From Parvularculaceae bacterium (GTDB lineage Bacteria; Pseudomonadota; Alphaproteobacteria; Caulobacterales; Parvularculaceae), in contig JAJFFV010000001.1 in the NCBI GenBank assembly GCA_021776475.1, forward strand, positions 1 through 64,000: a stretch of 64,000 bases of DNA, written 5' to 3'. The notes beneath the pieces are model-generated. The model had not been told where the DNA came from. It made no database searches and saw only the letters and a program-made list of their open reading frames with translations. Both the position numbers and the translations under genes were made by a program. Shown piece after piece: positions 57,024-64,000 of this stretch; the first letter of the stretch is position 1, and each line of letters starts with the position of its first letter.

Positions 57024-57913
57024 GCAGCCTGTTCCAATTGCTCGAGTCCGAAGACCTGATCAATTCGATCCCAGGTGAAAGCACCAAGTAATTTGTCGAG
57101 TTTGTCTTCCATAGTAGTAAGATTAAGGTAATGGCGAAACTTTGACCCCATGCTCAGGCCTTCCACACGTGGTTGTTGAGGGTCAATCTCCCATGGATGA
57201 AAGTAAAAGACCGCTGGCTGATGGTCATCTCGGATCATTTTCTTAATCAGCCAGGACGAAAGTTGGTATGGCATCGCGCGGAACCAGCCGCCGCCCGCAC
57301 AACTGATGCGGCGCCCGTACAGGTCTACCGTTGAGACAGGTATTTCCAGAAATGGCTCCCCGACTAAAGGCTGGTGGGCAAATCGCGGCGCATCCGGCAT
57401 ACCGTAATGGTCATGCGCAATCGGATGCAGGCTTGAACTGTACTGATAACCAATGTCAGCAAGTATTTGTGCGGCCCATGGCGTGCGTTGATCAATTGAA
57501 AATCCGGCAGCCCGGTACCCATTTACAGGGGTGCCCGTGATATCTTCCAGCAGGGTCTTCGTTCGAGCGGCATCCTGTCTGAATTGATCTGGTGTCTGAT
57601 CAAATACTTTCACATGCTCATACCCGTGGCTGGCTATCTCATGTCCTGCCGCAGCAATCTCTCTCAACAGCACTGGGCAGCGTTCTGCCACCCAACCCAG
57701 TGTAAAAAATGTTGCTTTGGTCTCGTGCTTGTCAAAAAGATCAAGGGTCCGCCGCGTCGTATGCTCAACCCGCAGTGCAAAGTCATCCCACTCACTTCGG
57801 TCAATAACCTCACTCAGGGCCCAAACCTGAAAGTAATCCTCCACGTCAACTGATATGGCATGGTGTGTTACTCGATCCTTTTGCTGCTTAGGAGGACGCA
57901 CAATTTTTGCCAT
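57020..57913 (-). CDS. XrtA-system polysaccharide deacetylase (TIGR03006 type)
   Basis: A 297-residue NodB-family carbohydrate esterase. It starts with AISVDVEDYFQVWALSE, where the conserved Asp pair lies. The metal-binding HxxxH is in HEIASHGYEHVKVF. A second family mark is FYFHPWEIDPQQPR. All metal ligands are intact. It is predicted to remove N-acetyl groups from the exopolysaccharide. Confidence 0.92.
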   Translation of the reverse strand: MAKIVRPPKQQKDRVTHHAISVDVEDYFQVWALSEVIDRSEWDDFALRVEHTTRRTLDLFDKHETKATFFTLGWVAERCPVLLREIAAAGHEIASHGYEHVKVFDQTPDQFRQDAARTKTLLEDITGTPVNGYRAAGFSIDQRTPWAAQILADIGYQYSSSLHPIAHDHYGMPDAPRFAHQPLVGEPFLEIPVSTVDLYGRRISCAGGGWFRAMPYQLSSWLIKKMIRDDHQPAVFYFHPWEIDPQQPRVEGLSMGSKFRHYLNLTTMEDKLDKLLGAFTWDRIDQVFGLEQLEQAA

Positions 57914-57919
57914 GACAAA

Positions 57920-59485
57920 TCACTTTTCGCCGGCCATGGCTTTCAGCGCGTCGTCGATCTGCTGCAAATGATCGACGATCAGCGTATTTCGGTCGGAACG
58001 GTGTTGCTCAAGGTCACTAAGACGATCACGCAAGACCGTCATGTTATTCTCAACGGAAAGCAGGCCTTCTTGTACCTCGTTGACGAGATTCTGCATTTCA
58101 ACTTTCATCCCTTCGAGCCTCTCGTTCGGTGGGTTGGCTTCAGGCAAATCTCTGCTGTCTGATATCACCTCAACCTCAGCGGCAATTTGTTCTGCAAGTT
58201 GTTCCAGAGAAACGGGTTCTGCATCATTATCCGTAGACTGATCTTTTAACGAATCAACGGAACCTTGATCCGGCTCTACTTTCAATGCCTCAGCGGGTTG
58301 GCTTCCACCCAGTCGATCGAGCACGCTGGTCGTATCTCTGATGACAGGCGTCAGCGAGGCATTAGCGGCGTGCGCCGGGAATGTGTGGGCGCCGGTAGTC
58401 GCCTCTTTCTTTGAGACGTTCGTTTCATTATCCGCGTCCTCAGGCGGTTGATCCTCAATCGAAGTCGGCATGCGTGCAGCCTCCCCTGTTTGTTGAAAAG
58501 GTACAATATTATCGGCAGCATCTTCAACATCCAGCGTGCTGCCGTTATCTGGCTCCAGGACGACAATCAGATCATCTGTCTCGGCAGCATCTGGTGCCGG
58601 GATTTCGGCATTATCCGGGATGGCGTCATTCACATCACCATCAACCCGCGCCTTATGGTTCAGTTGACCAATAGTTTCCTGTTCAAGATCTGCGACGACT
58701 TTGGTGACAACTTCCAAGTTGACAAAATCTTTCTTGTCCAACGCAACTTGAAGCAAAAACCGGGTGCAGAGCGTATTGACTTTTCTCGGCACGCCCCCCG
58801 TCAGCTTGTGTATTTCCTTGTGAGCGACATCGGTGAAAACAGATTCCGACCCGCCCCAGCCGGATACAGTCATTCTATGCTCAATATAATTTGCTGTTTC
58901 GTCTGCGTTGAGTGGCTGCAGATCGCATGACGCAATCACGCGTTGTCGCAACTGTTCCATCTCCGGCAACGCAAGCATTGTGGTGAGCGCCGGTTGGCCA
59001 ACCAAGAATACCTGCACCAAGGGCGACCCGTTTGAAGTGTAATTCGTCAACTGGCGAATTTCTTCAATCGCGTCCGCAGAAAGGTTTTGCGCCTCATCTA
59101 CGATCAGCAAGACCTGCCGGCCAGCTTCGAGTTGATCAACCAAAAATTCACGCAGCGCTTCGATTTGCGCGACTTTTCCCTGACTGTTCGCTTCAATCCG
59201 AAACCCGGCCAGAATATGCGCAAATATCTCGTCCTGGCTTGCTGGGCCGGGGCTGATCGTCGCGGCAAGGGCATCGGCACCTTCTAATTCAAGTAATAAA
59301 CGCTCTATCAGCATGGATTTACCGACACCGGCTTCACCAGCAACGACGACGACGCCTTCTGCTTGTTGAAGGCCATATTGCAGGTAGGACAGCGCTTTGC
59401 GATGTCGGGCGCTGTCATAGTAAAACTCCGCGTCCGTGCTCAACCGGAACGGTGCTTTTGTGAGATTGAAATAGTCTTCGATCAT
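57920..59485 (-). CDS. XrtA-associated AAA ATPase (TIGR03015 type)
   Basis: A 521-residue protein. The N-terminal ExeA/GspA-like AAA domain (~1-280) begins MIEDYFNLTKAPFRLSTDAEFYYDSARHRKALSYL, with Walker A GEAGVGKS and Walker B VLLIVDEAQNLS. A long acidic low-complexity segment and a C-terminal coiled coil (MKVEMQNLVNEVQEGLLSVENNMTVL) follow. The start at MIEDYFN is preferred over the ATG at 59521. Likely couples ATP use to export or assembly. Confidence 0.9.
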   Translation of the reverse strand: MIEDYFNLTKAPFRLSTDAEFYYDSARHRKALSYLQYGLQQAEGVVVVAGEAGVGKSMLIERLLLELEGADALAATISPGPASQDEIFAHILAGFRIEANSQGKVAQIEALREFLVDQLEAGRQVLLIVDEAQNLSADAIEEIRQLTNYTSNGSPLVQVFLVGQPALTTMLALPEMEQLRQRVIASCDLQPLNADETANYIEHRMTVSGWGGSESVFTDVAHKEIHKLTGGVPRKVNTLCTRFLLQVALDKKDFVNLEVVTKVVADLEQETIGQLNHKARVDGDVNDAIPDNAEIPAPDAAETDDLIVVLEPDNGSTLDVEDAADNIVPFQQTGEAARMPTSIEDQPPEDADNETNVSKKEATTGAHTFPAHAANASLTPVIRDTTSVLDRLGGSQPAEALKVEPDQGSVDSLKDQSTDNDAEPVSLEQLAEQIAAEVEVISDSRDLPEANPPNERLEGMKVEMQNLVNEVQEGLLSVENNMTVLRDRLSDLEQHRSDRNTLIVDHLQQIDDALKAMAGEK

Positions 59486-59521
59486 GTTGTTCTCATCGGA
59501 CGATGCCGTTGATAGTAGCAC

Positions 59522-61321
59522 TTAAAAGTCAAGTGTAAGACCTACTGTTAAAGCGTTTTCTTCAAACTCAAGGCTATCGACCTCTGCAAACCGTTGCGTT
59601 CTGGCATATTGAATGAATGCAGAAACGTCTTTGAAAATCGTGTAACCAATGCCGCCTAGAACCGAGGCCGTTTGTGTATCGGCATTGAAATTAGCCGGGT
59701 CCTGACAAAGTTGCGTGATGGCAGCGTTTGTTAAGCCAGCTGTTGCTGGGTCGGTAGACAATGCGGTGATGCAATCCAGCATCGTGCCATTTATGTTGGT
59801 TGACGAGTCTTGGTAGGTCCCGCGCGCATATAAATTCAGGTTACGCGAGAGACGTCGGTTCCAGGCACCGCTAAGGCTGATTGTGTCTGTTTGCTGAAAT
59901 CCAAAATCAGCATCATCGTAGCCAGCCCGCAGCACAAAATCATCTCGCTTGGTTTTTGCGATCGCCGCAAAACTCGCATTGTTGGAGGTGGCAAGACCGG
60001 AGCGCCGCTCGCTAAGGTCACGCAAATCATCGTTGAATTGCAGCGTTCTGTTCAAAACGTCACTTGCCGTGGTGTTTTGCAGGAGCCGGAGTTCCTCGGC
60101 GAAAGCAAGCGTTTCTGATTGTAGGACGCTCGCATTGTTGCTTTGGAGCTGGCTTGACGTGTTGAAGGTGCGGTTGATGTCTGCCTGAAACCGGAGGCGG
60201 CTCGAGTATTTATACTCCGCGAGACCTTCGACAAGGGTACCGCCAAATCGCTCACCTATTTCAAGCTGCGCTTCGGTACGCCGGCCCGGTGTCGCTAACA
60301 GACCCGCTTTCCAAAAGATGCCCGAGAGTTTGTCATCGTCGAACAACGGATTATTGTTAGTGTCGATATCGTCATAGCCGACTGTACCGATTACAGATAC
60401 TTTTCGGCTTAAAGGATACCGTACACTGCCGGAAACTGTCGCCTGGTCGTAGTCCACAACCGGCAGGATATCGCTTCCTGTTTCGTCTGTCTGGTTTGCA
60501 TAGGCTCTCAGAGAAAAAGACAACCTGTCCAGAAGTTTACCGCTTGAATACTCTGCGACAACCTCATGGGTTTCTGAGTCGTTGAGGAAGTTGTCGATCC
60601 CCTGAATCCCATCCTTGTCGTCAATCTGCACATTCACGTAGCGGTATCTTGCCTCCAGCGAACTATCATTAGAAAACTTGGTCAGAACATAGGGGCTGGC
60701 GCTGAACGAATAAGAATCTGCCAGCTGATCATTTGCTGCGATCGACTGGGAAGAAAAGCGGCTGCGTTCGTCCAGAGCGCGGCGCTCGGTCGCACCAGCC
60801 AGATCCAAGTAAAGCAAGTTGTCCACGAACTCGGCGGTACCAGCCGCCCGAACGTTGTGATCAACCACAACCTGGTCATAAAGATCTTGCCCGCCAACAT
60901 TCGGTGGATCAAAGTAACTGCCAACCTCGATGCGGCCGTTGACTATACCGGTGAAATTCACCCGGTCGACCAAAAGCCCACCCCGTAACTCTGCAGATGC
61001 CAGCCCGTCAGAGACTTCCTGACCCGAGGGATCGAGGTTCACATTGTCTGAGTATGTAAACCTTGGGCTAAGGCTGAGCGAATAGCCCAGAAACCCTGCC
61101 CGATTGCGCGGACTGAACGGATCAATTTGTTGCTCTTCATCGATTGCTGAAGATCGTTGACTGTTTTGTGACTGTTGCGCGACCGCAAATGTCGGCATCC
61201 ATGCGAACGCTGCGGCAAAACCCGAACCAACGAGAAGCAGACAGCGCAAATCGCGCGAACAATCCTTGACTATCGCCGAGGCCGGCTTTGCAGATGTAAT
61301 CTGTACACGCATCTGTATCAT
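59522..61321 (-). CDS. XrtA-associated outer-membrane beta-barrel (TIGR03016 type)
   Basis: A 599-residue protein with an N-terminal signal peptide (SGFAAAFAWMPTFAVAQQ). The mature part is a long series of amphipathic strands typical of a large beta-barrel, for example GFLGYSLSLSPRFTYSDNVNLDPSG at the start and a final ALTVGLTLDF strand. TIGR03016-type members accompany XrtA loci and resemble the OMPs of capsule and PNAG exporters. Begins 5 bases after the tyrosine kinase stop. Confidence 0.88.
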   Translation of the reverse strand: MIQMRVQITSAKPASAIVKDCSRDLRCLLLVGSGFAAAFAWMPTFAVAQQSQNSQRSSAIDEEQQIDPFSPRNRAGFLGYSLSLSPRFTYSDNVNLDPSGQEVSDGLASAELRGGLLVDRVNFTGIVNGRIEVGSYFDPPNVGGQDLYDQVVVDHNVRAAGTAEFVDNLLYLDLAGATERRALDERSRFSSQSIAANDQLADSYSFSASPYVLTKFSNDSSLEARYRYVNVQIDDKDGIQGIDNFLNDSETHEVVAEYSSGKLLDRLSFSLRAYANQTDETGSDILPVVDYDQATVSGSVRYPLSRKVSVIGTVGYDDIDTNNNPLFDDDKLSGIFWKAGLLATPGRRTEAQLEIGERFGGTLVEGLAEYKYSSRLRFQADINRTFNTSSQLQSNNASVLQSETLAFAEELRLLQNTTASDVLNRTLQFNDDLRDLSERRSGLATSNNASFAAIAKTKRDDFVLRAGYDDADFGFQQTDTISLSGAWNRRLSRNLNLYARGTYQDSSTNINGTMLDCITALSTDPATAGLTNAAITQLCQDPANFNADTQTASVLGGIGYTIFKDVSAFIQYARTQRFAEVDSLEFEENALTVGLTLDF

Positions 61322-61326
61322 TCCCG

Positions 61327-62211
61327 CTACTCAGTCTCCCCTCTGGCCTGGTAGTAGTATTCGCCATAAGATCCGTAGTGGCTGAACTTACCAGGCACCA
61401 GTGCATAGTTAAGGATGAGTGAGACCTGTTCATTATACTCAAGCACTTCATCAAGCGCTGCCACAACAGCCGGCTCCGGCGTTTGGCTCGCCTTGACGAC
61501 GAAAACGACTTCATCGGTGTATTGCGCGAGCAAGCTCGTTCCAGGGGCCGCCAGAATGGGAGGGGCATCGATGATGACGAGGTGATCTGCATATTTTTTT
61601 GAAATTTCCCTAATCGTATCGCCAAGTTCGGGACGGGCAAAGAATTCACTTGCTTTGGCGGTTTTCTGGCCTTCGGAAAGAATCGACAATGACGAGTTCT
61701 TGTCGCGCAAGATGAGTTCCGGCAGGGCCAGGCCCGGGTTGTCAACTTTATCAGCGAGACCTTTTGTTGATTTCAGTCCCAAATGATGAAGCACACGCGG
61801 CCTTGGCACATCGGCATCAACGAGCAGAACTTTTATATCGTCTTCCATCGCAAGACTGAGCGCCAAATTGATCGACGTGAATGTCTTTCCCTCTGCCGGC
61901 GAGGTTGACGTCACCAGGACGGTGTTACGACCAGAATGCTTCGGCGATTTGGGTCTGCTTGTTCGGCTACCTGGTTTGTAGAATTTGAGACGGCGCAACA
62001 AACGCCGCTTAACCGCGCGCATCTCCTGAGAAAGACGCTGTGGCTTATCCGACGGTATGAAGAAACCCTGTTCGACCAATTTCTTTGTCTCGAGTTCAAA
62101 TGTCTGGGAGCTGTCATTTGCTGAAACAGAGGGAATCTGACCGTTTTCACGCTGTTGCCGCGCAACCCGGGTTTCAATCAGTTCCTCGACCGCACGTTCG
62201 ACGAGACTCAT
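61327..62211 (-). CDS. XrtA-associated tyrosine autokinase (TIGR03018 type)
   Basis: A 294-residue BY-kinase catalytic domain. Walker A TSTSPAEGKT (101-110), Walker A' LLVDADVPRPR and Walker B region HLVIIDAPPIL. A C-terminal tyrosine cluster (HYGSYGEYYYQ) is the expected autophosphorylation tail. It is the cytoplasmic partner of the chain-length protein upstream, whose stop it overlaps by 4 bases. Controls polymer length or export through phosphorylation (family knowledge). Confidence 0.92.
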   Translation of the reverse strand: MSLVERAVEELIETRVARQQRENGQIPSVSANDSSQTFELETKKLVEQGFFIPSDKPQRLSQEMRAVKRRLLRRLKFYKPGSRTSRPKSPKHSGRNTVLVTSTSPAEGKTFTSINLALSLAMEDDIKVLLVDADVPRPRVLHHLGLKSTKGLADKVDNPGLALPELILRDKNSSLSILSEGQKTAKASEFFARPELGDTIREISKKYADHLVIIDAPPILAAPGTSLLAQYTDEVVFVVKASQTPEPAVVAALDEVLEYNEQVSLILNYALVPGKFSHYGSYGEYYYQARGETE

Positions 62212-63728
62212 AACTGACCTCCGTCGGTGGAGGCAGCCACGGTGTGCGCCATGCGCTCATCAGCTGCTTCGGGTACACGGATTTCTGCAAACCAGAATAG
62301 CCCGACGGTCGCCAGACAAAAAGCAATCCCAGTACAGACGAGACAAAAGCGATCGGCAAAAGTTTTGCGCCGAAATGCTGGAGTGAGCGCGGGTGAAACA
62401 GAACCCAACACGGCTAGCCCAAGGGCCTCTTCCAGGTCGGCACATTGTGTATAAGTCCTGTCTAGAAGCGCTACAATAAAGACCAATCCAGCCGATCCGC
62501 CGAGCGCGAGAAACGCGACCAAAACTGTCAGCAGTCCCCGGTTCGGATAACTCGGCTCGGCCGCGACAACTGGCTCTTCAAAAATGTTATACTCAATAGT
62601 GCCGCCGCCTTCACTCAGGCTTGCCGTGATAGCGAGGCTGCTCTGTTGGCCAAGCAAGTTTTTATACGCTTCTTCCACCTGAGTGTAGCTACGCGTCATC
62701 TCCTGCAATTCGGCCTGAATGGCAGGTTGCTGAGCGCTAACCAACGCCAGGTCATCAATTTCGCTGCGCACCCGAACGCCTCGTTGCCTCAAATCAGCGA
62801 TCTCGCTTTCGACGGACCGAAGACTAACCTCAAGCCGTCGAAATTCGGGGTTCTCCAGCAAGCCTGCCCCGCCCGCCTCCAACTCGGCGATCTTGGCTTT
62901 CAAGGCAATTATGTCGGGATAGTTCTCATTAAACTGACTTTGCAACTGCGCAAGTTGAATTTTTAGCGCATCAAGTTCAGTGCCTGATGTCGTTGCTGGA
63001 GTGGACGCCAGCAACAATCGAAATTCATCACGACTACGGATTGCTCTATAACGCGCATCTTCGATACGTGACAATTCTGCATCGAGCAGGTCCAATTCAC
63101 GAACCGTGCGCTCATTGCCAGACAGCTCTTTGGCGTGCTTGCGCCGAAAAGCGGCGATTGCGATATCTTTGTCGGAAAGCTGTTGTTCAAGTTTGGAGAT
63201 TTCACGCTCGACTTTTACCACCGCTTCCTGGCTTTGAATTATCCCGGCACCAATATCTTGTTCGATGAACAGATTCACGACCCGCGCAACGATTTTTTGA
63301 GCTGCCACAGGATCCTTGTCCGCGTAGCTGATGACGAAGTATTGCCCTTCATCATTTTCGACTTTGATATTTTCTTGCAAGGATTGAACGATCCGGGCGA
63401 TCTCAGTGTCGGTGCTAATTTCAGCATCCATGCCGGTGTCCTGAATAAGCAGCTCCATGTTTTCTCGTGAGAGCAATTGGAGGCGCATGATCCGTACACG
63501 CTTTTCAAAATCTGCGGTGGTCGCATTATTATCAATGAAACTTCGCAGGAATGTATCTGTATTAAGATAAATCTGAGCTGTAGATGAGTATCGGTCTGGT
63601 AGAAATGACAACGCAAACCAACCGGCAAGCGCAAATACCCAGGCGAACGTGACGATCAACCAGCGGCGGCGCCAAAGGCCGATTATATAATGCGTCAGCG
63701 ATCTCGGCAGATCAGACAAGGCAATCAC
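62208..63728 (-). CDS. XrtA-system chain-length determinant protein (TIGR03007 type)
   Basis: A 506-residue Wzz/Wzc-type co-polymerase. N-terminal helix (RRRWLIVTFAWVFALAGWFALSFL), a long periplasmic coiled coil (~160-350), a Pro-rich motif near EPSYPNRGLLTVLVAFLALGG, and a second helix. A third hydrophobic segment (FCLVCTGIAFCLATVGLFWF) lies near the C-terminus. It sits beside the tyrosine kinase gene as the split Wzc pair. Confidence 0.93.
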   Translation of the reverse strand: MIALSDLPRSLTHYIIGLWRRRWLIVTFAWVFALAGWFALSFLPDRYSSTAQIYLNTDTFLRSFIDNNATTADFEKRVRIMRLQLLSRENMELLIQDTGMDAEISTDTEIARIVQSLQENIKVENDEGQYFVISYADKDPVAAQKIVARVVNLFIEQDIGAGIIQSQEAVVKVEREISKLEQQLSDKDIAIAAFRRKHAKELSGNERTVRELDLLDAELSRIEDARYRAIRSRDEFRLLLASTPATTSGTELDALKIQLAQLQSQFNENYPDIIALKAKIAELEAGGAGLLENPEFRRLEVSLRSVESEIADLRQRGVRVRSEIDDLALVSAQQPAIQAELQEMTRSYTQVEEAYKNLLGQQSSLAITASLSEGGGTIEYNIFEEPVVAAEPSYPNRGLLTVLVAFLALGGSAGLVFIVALLDRTYTQCADLEEALGLAVLGSVSPALTPAFRRKTFADRFCLVCTGIAFCLATVGLFWFAEIRVPEAADERMAHTVAASTDGGQL

Positions 63729-63758
63729 TTTTTACTCACAATCATTTCCGCCTGCTGG

Positions 63759-64000
63759 CTAGAAAATACTCTCCGGGATCAAGATTACATCCCCCGGCGC
63801 GACGGGTACATTTGCACGCACATCGGCCTTACGCATTAAATCATCCAACTTTAACCGGTAAGACTTGCGGTCACCGCCACGCCCTCGGATAAGAACAGCC
63901 TTGTTGCCAGCAGCAAATTCCGTCAGCCCACCAACAGCTACCATGACATCAAGTACGGTCATGCCTGCCTGATATGGAAGCGCTACGGGTCGTTGGGCCT
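63759..64000 (-). CDS. XrtA-system polysaccharide export protein, C-terminal part
   Basis: A partial gene running off the right edge. The last ~80 codons read AQRPVALPYQAGMTVLDVMVAVGGLTEFAAGNKAVLIRG... and end with a SLBB-type segment DLMRKADVRANVPVAPGDVILIPES, as in Wza/EpsE-like outer-membrane exporters of the XrtA system (TIGR03027). The N-terminus with the lipobox and Poly_export domain is outside. It starts the known run export-chain length-kinase. Confidence 0.85.
   Translation of the reverse strand, partial: AQRPVALPYQAGMTVLDVMVAVGGLTEFAAGNKAVLIRGRGGDRKSYRLKLDDLMRKADVRANVPVAPGDVILIPESIF

Overview
The window is chromosomal DNA from an aerobic, Gram-negative alphaproteobacterium, probably marine. 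Supporting signs are a petABC bc1 operon, an NAD-linked formate dehydrogenase of the FdsGBA type, a heterotetrameric sarcosine oxidase, a UbiK/YbjN/ProC and Lgt/MidA/PgeF neighbourhood, DUF1244 and DUF465 proteins, and an XrtA (exosortase A) exopolysaccharide locus. The order cannot be fixed from the sequence alone.

Layout. 1-5.2 kb is accessory: the 3' end of a repeat-built surface-type protein, a CHASE2 sensor kinase, a galactokinase relic, a DUF465 protein and a tandem universal stress protein behind an FNR/FixK-like box. 5.2-7.0 kb is a rearrangement scar, where a TPR-sulfotransferase without a proper start lies against the first ~51 codons of a corrinoid-protein gene. 7.0-25.7 kb is a one-carbon/methylamine block, all on the minus strand: formate-THF ligase, an MFS transporter, fdsGBA, DUF1244, a LysR regulator, soxG/A/D/B, a dimethylglycine-dehydrogenase-like enzyme and a TetR regulator. 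25.7-34.5 kb holds a tRNA-Thr(TGT) abutting a relic gene, a lipoprotein cytochrome c, a class II aldolase, NAD kinase, a bifunctional penicillin-binding protein with an unusual C-terminus, a GMC oxidoreductase, proC, ybjN and ubiK. 34.5-36.9 kb is an iron-type TonB receptor behind two Fur-like boxes. 37-45.6 kb is housekeeping (lgt, midA-like, pgeF, prs, rplY, pth, ychF, rhomboid). 45.6-54.6 kb has two uncharacterised secreted proteins, a PilZ protein, mtnP, petABC, trmL and hemF. 54.7-64 kb is an XrtA exopolysaccharide operon that runs off the right edge.

How the genes work together. Dimethylglycine and sarcosine oxidation release one-carbon units as methylene-THF or formaldehyde. Formate-THF ligase interconverts formate and formyl-THF, and FdsGBA oxidises formate to CO2 with NADH formation. 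Two promoters 10 kb apart, in front of fdsG and in front of tetR, share the same -35/spacer/-10/operator layout (33 of 47 aligned positions identical). This suggests that one TetR repressor controls the demethylation genes and formate disposal together. The soxB gene carries an apparent 5-base deletion, so either the pathway is broken here or the sequence has an error.

The most noteworthy items are the shared TetR operator, the deletion scar at 6.67-6.96 kb, the SNase-like C-terminus on a penicillin-binding protein, the repeat-built protein next to the CHASE2 kinase, and the XrtA locus with no exosortase at this end.
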